DNA from: Bombella pluederhausensis
Lineage (GTDB): Bacteria > Pseudomonadota > Alphaproteobacteria > Acetobacterales > Acetobacteraceae
DNA length: 64,000 bases
Assembly (NCBI RefSeq): GCF_026385525.1
Contig: NZ_JANIDY010000004.1
Coordinates: forward strand, 62,001 to 126,000
Direction: 5' to 3'
In this document: in pieces, positions 44,923 through 54,693 of the stretch
Layout: each line of letters begins with the position of its first letter
Numbering within the stretch: position 1 is the first letter of the stretch
The notes under the pieces: generated by a model
What the model was told of the DNA's origin: nothing
Seen by the model: only the letters and a program-made list of their open reading frames with translations
The model's database searches: none
Position numbers and translations under genes: made by a program

Positions 44923-44962
44923 AAGCAGGAAAAGGATATGCTTTCACCCTTATATCCTGCTT
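44923..44962 (-). promoter_or_regulatory. Competing stem-loops upstream of the trans-sulfuration gene
   Basis: Within the 250-bp gap between cytochrome b561 and the trans-sulfuration gene, AAGCAGGA (44923-44930) can pair with TCCTGCTT (44955-44962), or GGATAT (44934-44939) with ATATCC (44952-44957). The two pairings share 44955-44957 and exclude each other. They lie 102-141 nt upstream of the ATG at 44821, in a plausible leader. No known riboswitch motif was recognised. Confidence 0.3.
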
Positions 44963-45032
44963 ATTTTCGCCGATTGATACCACATCCCCCTGAAGGGATA
45001 AAGAAATATGAGCAAACCGCCCTACCCCGGAA

Positions 45033-45062
45033 AGCACCCTCATGCCCAATCATGAAGGTGCT
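45033..45062. terminator. Hairpin terminator of the cytochrome b561 gene
   Basis: A 12-bp stem (AGCACCCTCATG at 45033-45044, CATGAAGGTGCT at 45051-45062, one G-U pair, 6-nt loop) lies 9 bp after the cytochrome b561 stop on the minus strand and is followed by TTT. Confidence 0.65.
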
Positions 45063-45071
45063 GTTCACACG

Positions 45072-45635
45072 TCAGTGCTCAGAACCATGACGGGGCAGAA
45101 TACGCTGCACCACCTGATCTTTCCGGATGAAACGATGATAAAGGGCTGCCAGCACATGCAGGGCAATAAAACCACCGAAGGTCCATGCAAGCCAATTATG
45201 AATCTCCGGCATAATCTCGGCCAGCGTACCACTATCCATCACACTCTGTGGCAGCGGGATCAACGGCCATGATACCAGACCAAACAGTACGATCGGCATA
45301 GCCATAGCAGAGACCATCAGCCAGCCCGTTACAGGCAGGAAAATCTGATACAGATAGAGGAGCCCCTCCATCCCACCAGCCACCATACGCTGAGCCGCTG
45401 GCATATCCTTCGGCAAGGCCGGAGCCTTGTGCGTCAGACGCCAGAGAACACGCACCACGATCAACAGCATGGTCACAATGCCGACAGACTTGTGAAGCTG
45501 ATGCAATGGAGTCGGATCATTGACAGGAACATGATCCATATACAGGCCCAGGCCGATCATAAAGAGGACCAGCAGTGCAATCACCCAATGCAGGAGGATG
45601 GCCACGGCATTGTACCGTGCTGGCTCGCCAGTCAT
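45072..45635 (-). CDS. Cytochrome b561-type membrane cytochrome
   Basis: A 187-aa protein from the ATG at 45635 (MTGEPARYNAVAILLHW); a longer reading from 45737 would run into the upstream terminator. Four hydrophobic helices carry the family's histidines: HW in helix one, the QLHKSVGIVTML segment, and ALHVLAALYHRFIRKD in the last. RYNAVAILLHWVIALLVLFM and the H-KSVG motif define prokaryotic cytochrome b561 (CybB), a di-heme quinol-linked electron carrier implicated in oxidising superoxide or quinol. It lies downstream of pseudoazurin and katG, which fits periplasmic oxidant handling. Confidence 0.9.
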   Translation of the reverse strand: MTGEPARYNAVAILLHWVIALLVLFMIGLGLYMDHVPVNDPTPLHQLHKSVGIVTMLLIVVRVLWRLTHKAPALPKDMPAAQRMVAGGMEGLLYLYQIFLPVTGWLMVSAMAMPIVLFGLVSWPLIPLPQSVMDSGTLAEIMPEIHNWLAWTFGGFIALHVLAALYHRFIRKDQVVQRILPRHGSEH

Positions 45636-45689
45636 CGTTTTCACTTTCTCTGACACGCTTTGTCTCCATGGGTCATGGAATAAAAAAAA

Positions 45690-45729
45690 TCGGCCCCTCC
45701 GCTCATCATGAGACGGAGAAAAGGGCCGA
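45690..45729 (-). terminator. Intrinsic terminator between pseudoazurin and cytochrome b561
   Basis: TCGGCCC (45690-45696) pairs with GGGCCGA (45723-45729), with further inner TCCG/CGGA and CTCAT/ATGAG pairs. On the minus strand it is followed by a run of eight T (complement of 45682-45689). Cytochrome b561 therefore probably has its own promoter or depends on readthrough. Confidence 0.88.
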
Positions 45730-45770
45730 CCTAACAATAAGCAGTCTCTAGCCCTCAGGCCAGAACTCTC

Positions 45771-46214
45771 TTACTTGCCGTTCTTGCTGTCCACTTCCTG
45801 AAACAGCTCATTGAAGCGCCGCTTGGCAGCCCCATACATGGGAGCCTTGCGTGCCTGAGCCTCATTGTTGGCATTATCGACAACAATCAGCCCTACCATG
45901 CCCAGAGCAAAATGCGGCAGGCATTTATACCCATACAGGCCCGGCTTGGTGAACTGGATGGTCTTTTCCTGACTGAAAGGCACGTTGATGGGATCGGCAC
46001 CATCAGGCGTCATACCAGGAACGGACTGTGCATTATGCCCTTTATCCGTTGGGATAAAATGCACGCTATCACCGGAATGAATATAAACGACGGCCGGCTC
46101 GAAAGAAAAACCATGGCTGCCATGGCTGAGCATCTGGACATCAACCGTAGCCGCCGTGGCGGAAAAGGCTGTTGCCATGAACAGGGCGAGGGCACCACCA
46201 GCAAATTTCAACAT
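45771..46214 (-). CDS. Pseudoazurin-like blue copper protein
   Basis: A 147-aa exported cupredoxin; the ATG at 46214 has GGAGG 5 nt upstream. A Sec signal peptide (MLKFAGGALALFMATAFSAT..A) precedes the copper domain. Type-1 copper ligands are visible: His60 (KGHNAQS), Cys98 (YKCLPH), His101 and Met106 (ALGMVG). Pseudoazurins carry single electrons in the periplasm, for example to reductases or peroxidases. A C-terminal helix (KAPMYGAAKRRFNELFQEV) is typical of the group. It sits 84 bp downstream of katG on the same strand. Confidence 0.92.
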   Translation of the reverse strand: MLKFAGGALALFMATAFSATAATVDVQMLSHGSHGFSFEPAVVYIHSGDSVHFIPTDKGHNAQSVPGMTPDGADPINVPFSQEKTIQFTKPGLYGYKCLPHFALGMVGLIVVDNANNEAQARKAPMYGAAKRRFNELFQEVDSKNGK

Positions 46215-46237
46215 ACTATCCTCCACTTCTTACCAAA

Positions 46238-46260
46238 CCGCCGGGGACGAGCCCCGGCGG
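46238..46260 (-). terminator. GC hairpin between katG and pseudoazurin
   Basis: CCGCCGGGG (46238-46246) pairs with CCCCGGCGG (46252-46260) around a 5-nt loop; on the minus strand TTTGG follows. It lies 39 bp after the katG stop and could end katG transcripts partly or fully. Confidence 0.65.
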
Positions 46261-46298
46261 AATGTTGTTCTGATTTTCCTTTACAGAAAAGTCAGACC

Positions 46299-48542
46299 TT
46301 AGCGCTGCAGATCGAAGCGATCGAGGTTCATCACCTTCGTCCAAGCCTTCACGAAGTCGTTGTAGAACTTCTCCTTGGCATCGTCAGAAGCATAAACCTC
46401 AGCAACGGCACGCAGCTCTGGGTTAGCACCGAAGACCAGGTCAACATCTGTGGCTGTCCACAGCTTCTGGCCTGTCGCGCGGTCGAAGCCCTCATAGAGG
46501 TCTTCATGACCCGGAACCTTCTGCCAGCGTGTGTCCATTGTCAGCACGTTGGTGAAGAAGTCCGTGCTCAGCACACCCGGATTCTTCGTCAGCACACCGG
46601 CTGCAGAGTGACCGCTGTTGACATCCAGAGTACGCAGACCACCCAGCAGGACTGTCATCTCAGGGATGGTCAGACCCAGCGTGTCAGCCTTGTCCACCAT
46701 AGCGTTCAGAGGCGGTGTGTTGTCCGCATCTGCACGATAGTAGTTACGGAAGGCGTCAGCTGTCGGCTCCAGCAGGTTGAAGGAGTTGACGTCTGTCTGT
46801 TCCTGAGTGGCATCGCCACGGCCCGGAGCAAACGGCACCTGAATCTTCACACCAGCCTTCTTGGCAGCATCTTCGATACCAACGCTACCGCCGAGGACGA
46901 TGACGTCAGCCAGAGACACTGTGCGGGCCTTGTGGGTGCTGTTGAACTTGTCACGGACCTGCTGCAGCTTCGGCAGGATTGTCTGCAGTTCCTGCGGGTC
47001 GTTCACGGCCCAGCCATTCTGCGGCATCAGAGCCAGACGGCCACCGTTAGCACCACCGCGGTGGTCGGTCACACGATGAGAGGATGCAGCAGCCCATGCT
47101 GTCTTGATCAGCTCACGATCGGACAGACCGGAAGCGGCGATCAGCTTCTTCAGCTCACGCACTTCACCCTGACCAATCGGCTTGGCCGGCATGTTGACCG
47201 GATCCTGCCACACGAATGTTTCCTTCGGAACTTCACTACCGAAGTAGCGAGTCTTCGGACCCATGTCGCGGACAACCAGCTTGAACCATGCACGAGCGAA
47301 GGCATCAGCGAACTCGTTCGGATGCTCAGCCCAACGGGCAAGGATCTTGTGGTAGACCGGATCGGTCTTCAGGGCGATGTCCGTTGTGAACATCATGATC
47401 GGACGCATCTTGGACGGATCGTTCGGGTTTGCCGGATCCGGAGCAATCTTGTCGTCCGTCTTGGTGTGCCACTGATGAGCACCTGTCGGGCTTGTGCCCA
47501 GCACCCAGTCATTGTTCAGCAGGTTGTCAATGTACTGCGTGGTGAAGTGGATCGGATCAGCAGACCAGGAGCCTTCCAGACCACTGGTGGAAGCATCGTC
47601 AGCCGTCTGCTTACCCTTGATGCAGTGGTTGACCCAGCCCAGACCCTGCTGTTCCACACCGTTAGCAACCGGCGGACCACTCAGGCAGGAGTTCGGATGA
47701 GCACCGTGAGCCTTACCGAAGGTATGACCACCGGCGATCAGCGCCACAGTTTCCTCGTCATTCATGGCCATACGACCGAATGCCAGACGGATCATCTGAG
47801 CAGACTTAGCAGGATCAGGATCGCCGTTCGGCCCTTCCGGGTTCACATAGATCAGACCCATGTGGGTAGCAGCCAGCGGGTGCTTCAGGGAGCCGCCCTG
47901 ACCAACCTGGAAGGAGCCCTTGTTCGGGAAGAACGTGGTGCCCGGACCCCAGTAGATCAGCTCGGACTGCCAGTCATCCGGACGGCCACCAACGAAACCG
48001 AGGGTCTTGAAGCCCATCTGGTTCAGAGCAACGTCACCTGTCAGGACGATAAGGTCACCCCAGGAGAGCTTCTCACCGTACTTCTTCTTGACGGGCCACA
48101 GAAGACGCTTGGCCTTATCGAGGCTGGCGTTATCCGGCCAGTCATTCAGCTGAGCGAAGCGCTGCTGAGCACCTTCTTCACCACCACGACCGTCAATGGC
48201 ACGGTATGTACCGGCATTGTGCCATGCCATACGGATGAAGAACGGACCATAGTTGCCGTAGTCAGCCGGCCACCAGGGCTGAGAGGTCAGCATGACCTTC
48301 TCGATGTCCTTGCGGACTTCCTGAAGGTTCAGCTGTTCGAACTTCTTGTGATAGTTCGTGTAATAATCTGCACCGTACGGATCAGACTCAGAGTCATGAG
48401 CGCGCAGCTTGGCCAGATTCATGCCCTTCGGCCAGTAGTACTGGTTCGGGCTCGGAACATCGGCTGCAAAAGCAGCAGAGGCGAAAGATGTCAGGGTCGT
48501 GCTGGCAATCAGCAGAGCTGCCCCGAAATTCTTCAATTTCAT
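46299..48542 (-). CDS. katG: Catalase-peroxidase with Sec signal peptide
   Basis: A 747-aa bifunctional catalase-peroxidase. From the ATG at 48542 the N-terminus ([20 protein letters not shown] ... AAFA) is a clear export signal, so the enzyme should act in the periplasm, unlike the usual cytoplasmic KatG; in-frame ATGs at 48563 and 48587 lie upstream. Distal heme residues Arg104, Trp107 and His108 (RMAWH), the Trp-Tyr-Met crosslink residues (Trp107, Tyr232, Met258) and the proximal His273 ([10 protein letters not shown]) are all conserved. Both KatG domain halves are present. It is followed by pseudoazurin and cytochrome b561 genes. Confidence 0.95.
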   Translation of the reverse strand: MKLKNFGAALLIASTTLTSFASAAFAADVPSPNQYYWPKGMNLAKLRAHDSESDPYGADYYTNYHKKFEQLNLQEVRKDIEKVMLTSQPWWPADYGNYGPFFIRMAWHNAGTYRAIDGRGGEEGAQQRFAQLNDWPDNASLDKAKRLLWPVKKKYGEKLSWGDLIVLTGDVALNQMGFKTLGFVGGRPDDWQSELIYWGPGTTFFPNKGSFQVGQGGSLKHPLAATHMGLIYVNPEGPNGDPDPAKSAQMIRLAFGRMAMNDEETVALIAGGHTFGKAHGAHPNSCLSGPPVANGVEQQGLGWVNHCIKGKQTADDASTSGLEGSWSADPIHFTTQYIDNLLNNDWVLGTSPTGAHQWHTKTDDKIAPDPANPNDPSKMRPIMMFTTDIALKTDPVYHKILARWAEHPNEFADAFARAWFKLVVRDMGPKTRYFGSEVPKETFVWQDPVNMPAKPIGQGEVRELKKLIAASGLSDRELIKTAWAAASSHRVTDHRGGANGGRLALMPQNGWAVNDPQELQTILPKLQQVRDKFNSTHKARTVSLADVIVLGGSVGIEDAAKKAGVKIQVPFAPGRGDATQEQTDVNSFNLLEPTADAFRNYYRADADNTPPLNAMVDKADTLGLTIPEMTVLLGGLRTLDVNSGHSAAGVLTKNPGVLSTDFFTNVLTMDTRWQKVPGHEDLYEGFDRATGQKLWTATDVDLVFGANPELRAVAEVYASDDAKEKFYNDFVKAWTKVMNLDRFDLQR

Positions 48543-49017
48543 CCTGATCAGTTCCCTATTCATGGATAAGATCTCGACAGATTGCATAGCAACAACGAGC
48601 CAAGCACGATCTGATCAGAACCGTACCACACGCCACTACTACACATCGCAGGATTTATATTATCGATGGGGGGCAGAACAAGTAAATCGTTATTTTTAAT
48701 AACTCTTATAGGTCATTTCTTTTCAGAATGACCCCTCTTTATATATGAGGGTTAATATATACACAAGAAAAATTAGTATATAATCTGCAAAAAAGCCGCT
48801 TTTTCCCATTTTATGGCTTTTTCCAGCCACGTTTTTCACACACGGCCTACAGGAAACCTTCCCCAGAACTGCCTTTTAGCATGAAAGCCACAGCTCAATC
48901 TCTCGGAATAAAGAGATAACCCCGCAACAGCCTGTTAAATATTTACCTAAAAAAACAGTACCAGAAAGTAACGATATGTCGTTCTGAAGTAACTTATTAG
49001 CTTTTCGGGAAAAATGT
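48543..49017. other. AT-rich gap between katG and the tRNA genes
   Basis: 475 bp without a convincing protein gene. It contains the katG promoter region, a CCCTC/GAGGG inverted repeat (48733-48737, 48747-48751), and a hairpin AAAAAGCC/GGCTTTTT (48790-48797, 48815-48822) whose minus-strand side ends in a T6 run. The latter could terminate the tRNA transcript or an unrecognised small RNA of about 150 nt. I recognise no OxyR or Fur site. Confidence 0.4.
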
Positions 49018-49104
49018 TGGTGCCCAGAAGAAGACTCGAACTTCCACGTCCTTGCGGACACAGGCACCTGAAGCCTGCGCGTCTACCAATTCCGCCATCT
49101 GGGC
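49018..49104 (-). tRNA. tRNA-Leu (anticodon CAG)
   Basis: The minus strand reads an 87-nt tRNA with a 7-bp acceptor stem (GCCCAGA/TCTGGGC), a D-loop TAGACGCG region, anticodon stem CAGGC/GCCTG with loop UUCAGGU (CAG at positions 34-36), a long variable arm typical of leucine tRNA, a TTCGAGT T-loop and an encoded CCA end. It lies 17 bp after tRNA-Lys, in the same transcript. Confidence 0.95.
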
Positions 49105-49121
49105 ACACACTCTTACGAGTA

Positions 49122-49197
49122 TGGTGAACCGGCTGGGACTCGAACCCAGGACCATTCGATTAAAAGTCGAATGCTCTACCAACTGAGCTACCGGTTC
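49122..49197 (-). tRNA. tRNA-Lys (anticodon UUU)
   Basis: A 76-nt tRNA on the minus strand: acceptor GAACCGG/CCGGTTC, D-arm AGCTCAGTTGGTAGAGC, anticodon stem TTCGA/TCGAA with loop CUUUUAA (UUU), T-loop TTCGAGT, discriminator A and encoded CCA. It is first in the pair with tRNA-Leu. Confidence 0.96.
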
Positions 49198-49338
49198 ACT
49201 TGATGAGGCTATCTACCCGCTCACCGGGGGAGCGTCAACCCCGACCGGGGGAGAAAACGCCTTCCTTACGATTTTCTTTACCTGCACGGAGCAGAAACCC
49301 CGCACAGGTAAAGAATCATCGAGTTTCAGACAATTATG

Positions 49339-49938
49339 TCAGTCCTCGATATAAGCCTTGATGATGTGATCCGGATTCTGAACCATACCGGAAGCACCAG
49401 AGCCACGCTTGATCTTGTCCACATGCTCCATGCCCTCGATCACCTGACCGGCAATGGTGTACTGGCCATCCAGTGACGGCACACGGTCGAACATGATGAA
49501 GAACTGGCTGTTGGCAGAGTTCGGGTCCATCGTACGGGCCATACCCAGCGTGCCACGGTCAAATGTAGCCGTCTGGCTGAACTCGGCAGGCAGGTCCGGG
49601 TAAGAGCTACCACCTGTGCCTGTGCCGGTCGGGTCACCGCTCTGTGCCATGAAGCCCTCGATCACACGATGGAACTTCACACCATTATAGAAGCCCTCAT
49701 TGGCCAGCGTCTCCAGACGCTCAACAGCCTTGGGAGCCAGATCAGGACGCAGGAGAATGACCACCTTGCCATCCTTCAGTTCCAGAACCAGCTTCTTGCC
49801 TGTTGTTGTACCTGTCATTGTCGTGCTCTCCTTGAGCTGATCGTTACCATCCTGCTCACTGGCCCGTGCCTGTGTCAGGGTTCCGCTGGTCATGGCAGAA
49901 ACTGCCGCAAGACCAGCAATAAAATGCCGCCGTCTCAT
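49339..49938 (-). CDS. Cyclophilin-type peptidyl-prolyl cis-trans isomerase, exported
   Basis: A 199-aa protein. The N-terminus ([20 protein letters not shown]) has a twin-arginine-like signal, so periplasmic location is likely. The cyclophilin core shows FYNGVKFHRVIEGFMAQSGD (catalytic Arg), GTGTGGSSYPDLPAEF, GTLGMARTMDPNSANSQFFI and FGRVIEG-like QVIEGMEHVDKI. It accelerates proline isomerisation during folding. It is third in gyrA-coaD-ppi, with an ATGA overlap with coaD, the usual order in alphaproteobacteria. Confidence 0.94.
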   Translation of the reverse strand: MRRRHFIAGLAAVSAMTSGTLTQARASEQDGNDQLKESTTMTGTTTGKKLVLELKDGKVVILLRPDLAPKAVERLETLANEGFYNGVKFHRVIEGFMAQSGDPTGTGTGGSSYPDLPAEFSQTATFDRGTLGMARTMDPNSANSQFFIMFDRVPSLDGQYTIAGQVIEGMEHVDKIKRGSGASGMVQNPDHIIKAYIED

Positions 49939-50441
49939 GTCTGTTCTCCTGTCAGTTTTGCCCGTACGAGACGGGCCGTCATCGGGCTGACGAACGGGGA
50001 AATATCCCCCCCAAGACGGGCAATTTCCTTCACGATCCGGCTGGCGGTCGTGCGGTGGCTTTCGGAAGCCAGAAGGAAAACCGTTTCAATCTCCGGGGCC
50101 AGACGCCGCAACGCCCCGGAAAGCTGGGTCTCGAAATCGAAATCACCGGCAGAACGCAGCCCCCGGATCACCGTCCCTGCCCCGGCCTGCCTTACGGCAT
50201 CCACCAGCAACGTATCAAACCCGGTGACGGAAATACGATCCTTATGGGGGAGCGTGGCAACTTCCTGCTCCAGCAGTTCCCGCCGCTCCTCAAACCCCAG
50301 CAGCGGCCCCTTGGCATCGTTGATCGCCACCCCGACCACGACATGATCGAACAGGGCCGCCGCCCGGTCGATCACATCCAGATGACCGAATGTGACCGGG
50401 TCGAACGTACCGGGATAGAAACCGATGCGCCGGTCAATCAT
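49935..50441 (-). CDS. coaD: Phosphopantetheine adenylyltransferase
   Basis: A 168-aa enzyme that transfers AMP to 4'-phosphopantetheine in coenzyme A synthesis. From the ATG at 50441 it starts [20 protein letters not shown], including the T/HxGH nucleotidyltransferase motif; an upstream in-frame reading from 50540 would only add gyrA antiframe residues. [26 protein letters not shown] and [22 protein letters not shown] are typical. It overlaps the gyrA stop by 8 bp and the PPIase start by 4 bp. Confidence 0.95.
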   Translation of the reverse strand: MIDRRIGFYPGTFDPVTFGHLDVIDRAAALFDHVVVGVAINDAKGPLLGFEERRELLEQEVATLPHKDRISVTGFDTLLVDAVRQAGAGTVIRGLRSAGDFDFETQLSGALRRLAPEIETVFLLASESHRTTASRIVKEIARLGGDISPFVSPMTARLVRAKLTGEQT

Positions 50442-53274
50442 CCGCCTTGTCACCATTCGCTGAAGGGGCAGGTGCAGCCTCTCCGCTTTCCGTGCTGGCG
50501 GTGGTCTCGGCCTCCGCACCGTCTTCCGTCTCTGCATCATCTTCCATCACAGGGAAGACGCTGATGATGCGCTCATCACCATCCACACGGAACAGCGTCA
50601 CCCCCCCCGCCTGACGAGACATCACACGCACCTGCTCCACTGGCAGACGGATGAGGCGGCCCGTATCGGTCACCATCATCACATCCGTTCCATCCAGCGT
50701 CACCAGAGTGCCCACGACCTCACGGCCACGGCGGGCATTGGAGAAGGTCATGTTGTTAATGCCCTGCCCACCACGGCCAGAGACACGGTAATCATAGGCC
50801 GAGGAGCGCCGCCCAAAGCCCGTATCCGTTACGGTCAGAAGAAGCTGCTCCTGCGCTTCAAGCTCGGCATAGCGTTCCTCACTCAGCGGGCTGTCGGCCA
50901 GAATCTCCTCCAGCCCTTCCTCATCAGAAGCCAGCTCGCTGCCATCCTCGAGTTCCTCCTCAAGCCCTTCATCACCGGGCTGAGCGGCAAGGACGCGGCG
51001 GTGCGCATTGGCAGCACGCAGGTAAGCCGCCCGTTCCTCAACATTGGCTTCAACATGGTTCAGCACGGCAAGGGACACAACACGGTCGCCTTCAGCAAGG
51101 CGGATACCCCGCACGCCCGTGCTGCCACGCCCTGCAAAGACACGCAGCACATCATCCGTGATCTGGAAACGAATGGCCCGGGCATTGCGGGTGGCAAGGA
51201 ACACATCCTGCCCCTCACGGCACGTTGCCACGCCAATCAGAAGGTCATTCTCATCCAGCTTCATGGCAATCAGGCCGGAAGACCGGATATTACGGAAATC
51301 GCTCAGACGGTTACGCCGCACGTTACCGCTTGCCGTGGCGAAGACGAGATGCAGGTCTTCCCACAAATCTTCATCCTGCGGCAGGGGCAGAACAGCGGTG
51401 ATGGTGTCTTCACCAAGCTCTGGCAGCAGGTTGACCAGCGCCCGCCCCTTGGCTGTCGGAGCAGCTTCCGGCAGGTGCCAGACCTTCATACGGTAGGCTT
51501 TCCCACCAGAGGAGAAGAACAGCACCCATTGATGCGTATGGGCATTGAAGCTGCGGATGACGATATCATCCCCACGCCGCCCCGCTGCCGTACGGCCACG
51601 GCCACCACGATTCTGCGAGCGGAACAGCTCCAGCGGTGTCCGCTTGATGAAGCCGTCCCGTGTGATGGTCACCACCATCTGCCCCGGCTCAATCAGGCTT
51701 TCATCAGACTGATCGCCCAGCGCATCGGAGATTTCCGTACAACGTGGATCGGCCAGAGCCTCACGGGCAGCCTGAAGTTCTTCCCGCATGACCTCCATGC
51801 GGCGTACATGGCTGCCGATGATCTCCAGAAGCTCGGTGATACGGGCGCTGACTTCTGCCAGCTCTGCCTGAATCTTCTCACGTTCCAGACCCGTCAGACG
51901 CTGAAGACGCAGCTCCAGAATGCCACGGGCTTGGGCTTCTGTCAGATGGACACGGCCATCAACAATCACATTACCTTCGTCATGGATCAGCTCCAGCAGC
52001 GGCTCCACATCAGCAGCAGGCCATGTGCGGGTCATGAGCTGTTCACGGGCCGTGGCAGCATCCGGGGCAGAACGGATGAGGGCAATGACCTCATCAATAT
52101 TGGCGACAGCCAGCACCAGACCAACCAGCAGATGCCCCCGGTCTCTCGCCTTATTCAGGTCAAACCGGGCACGGCGAAGAATCACATCCTCACGGAAGCG
52201 GATGAAGGCATCCAGCACATCCCGCAGCCCCATCGTGCGGGGGCGGCCTTCATCCAGCGCCAGCATGTTGACGCTGAAACTCGTCTGAAGCTGGGTAAAA
52301 CGGTAAAGCTGGTTCAGCACCACTTCCGGCGTGGCGTCACGCTTCAGCTCGATCACCACCCGCATACCGGAACGGTCACTTTCGTCCCGGATATCGGAAA
52401 TGCCTTCAATGTCCTTGGAACGGACGAGATCGGCAATCTTCTCCTGAAGCGTGGCCTTGTTGACCTGATACGGAATCTCCGTCACCACGATGGCGAAGCG
52501 GTCCTTGCGGATTTCCTCAATCTCGGCACGGGCACGGACAGGGATGGAGCCACGGCCCGTCTCATAAGCCTGCCGGATGCCCCGGCGCCCCATGATGATC
52601 CCCCCGGTCGGGAAGTCCGGCCCCGGGACGATCTGCATCAATTCTTCCAGCGTCATGTCCGGATTGGCAATCAGGGCCAGAACGGCGTCAATCACCTCAC
52701 CCGGATTATGGGGCGGAATGTTGGTGGCCATACCCACCGCAATACCAGACGCCCCATTGACCAGAAGATTGGGGAAAGCCGCCGGAAGAACCTGCGGCTC
52801 CTGCTCGCTTTCATCATAATTAGGCTGGAAGGCAACCGTATCCCGGTCAATATCATCCAGCAGAAAAGAGGAGGACTTCGCCAGCCGGGCCTCGGTGTAA
52901 CGCATGGCCGCCGGACTATCGCCATCCACGGACCCAAAGTTACCCTGACCATCCACCAGCCGCACACGCATGGACCACGACTGCGCCATGCGGACCATAG
53001 CGTCATAGATGGAACTGTCGCCGTGCGGGTGATATTTACCCATCACGTCACCGACTGCACGAGCCGATTTGCGGTAGGGCTTATCCGCCGTAAAGCCGCT
53101 CTCCCGCATGGCGTACAGGATACGCCGATGCACGGGCTTGAGGCCATCACGCACATCTGGCAGCGCACGGGAAACGATCACCGACATCGCATAGGCCAGA
53201 TAGGAGGAACGCATTTCCTCCTCAATCGTCACCGGGAGGCGGTCGGAAGGCAAAATATCGTGCGGCTCGCTCAA
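50434..53274 (-). CDS. gyrA: DNA gyrase subunit A
   Basis: A 946-aa type II topoisomerase subunit that cuts and rejoins DNA to add negative supercoils. The catalytic tyrosine is Tyr126 in AAMRYTEAR; the quinolone region [10 protein letters not shown] has Ser87 and Asp91, the unmutated residues equivalent to E. coli Ser83 and Asp87. The GyrA box is represented by QNRGGRGR. The C-terminal beta-pinwheel carries an acidic insertion at about residues 767-808 ([20 protein letters not shown] region) and an acidic, Ala/Thr-rich tail. It leads the operon with coaD and a cyclophilin. Confidence 0.97.
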   Translation of the reverse strand: MSEPHDILPSDRLPVTIEEEMRSSYLAYAMSVIVSRALPDVRDGLKPVHRRILYAMRESGFTADKPYRKSARAVGDVMGKYHPHGDSSIYDAMVRMAQSWSMRVRLVDGQGNFGSVDGDSPAAMRYTEARLAKSSSFLLDDIDRDTVAFQPNYDESEQEPQVLPAAFPNLLVNGASGIAVGMATNIPPHNPGEVIDAVLALIANPDMTLEELMQIVPGPDFPTGGIIMGRRGIRQAYETGRGSIPVRARAEIEEIRKDRFAIVVTEIPYQVNKATLQEKIADLVRSKDIEGISDIRDESDRSGMRVVIELKRDATPEVVLNQLYRFTQLQTSFSVNMLALDEGRPRTMGLRDVLDAFIRFREDVILRRARFDLNKARDRGHLLVGLVLAVANIDEVIALIRSAPDAATAREQLMTRTWPAADVEPLLELIHDEGNVIVDGRVHLTEAQARGILELRLQRLTGLEREKIQAELAEVSARITELLEIIGSHVRRMEVMREELQAAREALADPRCTEISDALGDQSDESLIEPGQMVVTITRDGFIKRTPLELFRSQNRGGRGRTAAGRRGDDIVIRSFNAHTHQWVLFFSSGGKAYRMKVWHLPEAAPTAKGRALVNLLPELGEDTITAVLPLPQDEDLWEDLHLVFATASGNVRRNRLSDFRNIRSSGLIAMKLDENDLLIGVATCREGQDVFLATRNARAIRFQITDDVLRVFAGRGSTGVRGIRLAEGDRVVSLAVLNHVEANVEERAAYLRAANAHRRVLAAQPGDEGLEEELEDGSELASDEEGLEEILADSPLSEERYAELEAQEQLLLTVTDTGFGRRSSAYDYRVSGRGGQGINNMTFSNARRGREVVGTLVTLDGTDVMMVTDTGRLIRLPVEQVRVMSRQAGGVTLFRVDGDERIISVFPVMEDDAETEDGAEAETTASTESGEAAPAPSANGDKADD

Positions 53275-53334
53275 GACAGGTCCACCCGTTTTCTATAAAT
53301 GGTTAGTGTTTCAGCATAACCTATTCTGCATCAG

Positions 53335-54690
53335 GTGCCTAGTTTGTTCCTGCCCGCCCTCCCTTCCGCACCTTACGTCACTGAACTGCCATGGCAGCCC
53401 CCAGAGCAGCTCTTTCCCCTCTGCCGGGATGAAGACAACTCCGTCTTTCTTGATAGTGGCGGGCCAGCAGAACAGGACCGGCACCGCTGGAGCTTCCTCT
53501 GCCCACGTCCTGCCGGGCAGCTGATCCTCCCCCTGGCGAAGATGCATCTTTTCCCCCAGCATCTGCGGCAATTTCTGGCAGACCATACGCCAGTAAACGG
53601 ACCTTCCACTCCCTTTCCCAACCTGCCCTTTGTCGGTGGCGTGATCGGTTTGCTCAGCTATGAAGCCGGCATGGCTCGTGAAGGACTCACGTCCCGCCAC
53701 GAGACAGACTGCCCTGCCTTCAACGCTCTAGCCTGTCGGGACCTGTTCATTTTCGACAGGCTGGAGCGAAGGCTCTGGTGGGCCAGTGCTGATGGGCTTC
53801 CAGCGCCAGATTTGCCTCCCACTACCGCACCTTCAGCAGCCCCCCAGCTCCGCATCACACCCGTGGCAGAACAGGACGCCACAACATGGCAGGCCGCCGT
53901 ACAGACCGTACGGGATTACATTGCAGCCGGAGACATCTTTCAGGCCAACCTGACCATGCGTTGGGTTGCCACCCGCCCCGAAGGGCTGGACCTGCACGAC
54001 CTGTATGAACAACTCCGCACGACCTGCCCGGCGCCTTTCGGGGCATGGTTTCATACACCGGACTTCACACTCCTCAGTGCCTCGGTTGAGCGATTCCTGT
54101 CGCTGAACCGTCAGGGTCAGATCGAGACACGCCCTATCAAAGGCACTTGCCCCATCAGCCCCGATCCCCAGAAAAATGACGCCCTAAAAGACGCCCTCCG
54201 TCATGATGAGAAAGAACTGGCCGAGAATCTGATGATTACCGACCTGATGCGCCACGATATCGGGCGGGTCTGCCAGCTGGGCAGCGTGGAGGTTCCTCAG
54301 CTTTTTGCTGTGGAGCGTTTTGCTCATGTTCATCATCTCGTCTCCAGCATCACAGGGCAGCTACAGGCTGGATATGATGCTGCCGACCTGCTGGCCGCCA
54401 CCATCCCCCCCGGCTCTGTCACAGGCGCCCCGAAATACCGGGCGATGGAAATCATTGATGAGGTCGAGACCTCCGCCAGAGGGGCCTATTGCGGAACGCT
54501 GTTCCGGCTGGGCTGGGATGGAGCGCTCGACAGCGCCGTCATCATCCGCAGCATCAGCGCAACATCACATTATCTGCGGGTAGGCGCTGGCGGCGGCATC
54601 ACCTATCCATCCCACCCGGAACGGGAATATGATGAAATGTGCCTCAAAGCCGCTCCACTACTGGACGTGCTGCACCGTTACGGACACTAA
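53335..54690 (+). CDS. pabB: Aminodeoxychorismate synthase component I (PabB-type)
   Basis: A 451-aa chorismate-using enzyme; the reading frame starts with GTG at 53335. The C-terminal chorismate domain is clear: AAGDIFQANLTMRW, ETRPIKGTCP (PIKGT motif), HDEKELAENLMITDLMRHDI, PPGSVTGAPKYRAMEIIDEV and the closing YDEMCLKAAPLL. PabB uses ammonia from PabA glutaminase to form 4-amino-4-deoxychorismate for folate; TrpE is related, but the PIKGT motif and the pabC gene 3 bp downstream favour PabB. No ribosome site is obvious, so the exact start is unsure. No pabA is in the window. Confidence 0.9.
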   Translation: MPSLFLPALPSAPYVTELPWQPPEQLFPLCRDEDNSVFLDSGGPAEQDRHRWSFLCPRPAGQLILPLAKMHLFPQHLRQFLADHTPVNGPSTPFPNLPFVGGVIGLLSYEAGMAREGLTSRHETDCPAFNALACRDLFIFDRLERRLWWASADGLPAPDLPPTTAPSAAPQLRITPVAEQDATTWQAAVQTVRDYIAAGDIFQANLTMRWVATRPEGLDLHDLYEQLRTTCPAPFGAWFHTPDFTLLSASVERFLSLNRQGQIETRPIKGTCPISPDPQKNDALKDALRHDEKELAENLMITDLMRHDIGRVCQLGSVEVPQLFAVERFAHVHHLVSSITGQLQAGYDAADLLAATIPPGSVTGAPKYRAMEIIDEVETSARGAYCGTLFRLGWDGALDSAVIIRSISATSHYLRVGAGGGITYPSHPEREYDEMCLKAAPLLDVLHRYGH

Positions 54691-54693
54691 ATC

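Noticed and set aside
45912-48569. An 885-codon open frame on the plus strand opposite pseudoazurin and katG
   Set aside because: It lies antiparallel to two well-identified genes. Its protein has no recognisable motif, low-complexity composition rich in His, Arg and Thr, and no ribosome site. It is a by-product of katG codon bias.
49018-49197. tRNA genes as an integration site of a genomic island
   Set aside because: No integrase and no direct repeat of the tRNA 3' end is visible on either side, and both flanks are core genes.
51001-53298. A 765-codon plus-strand open frame opposite gyrA
   Set aside because: Mirror frame of gyrA; rich in His, Arg and Gln with no domain or start signal.
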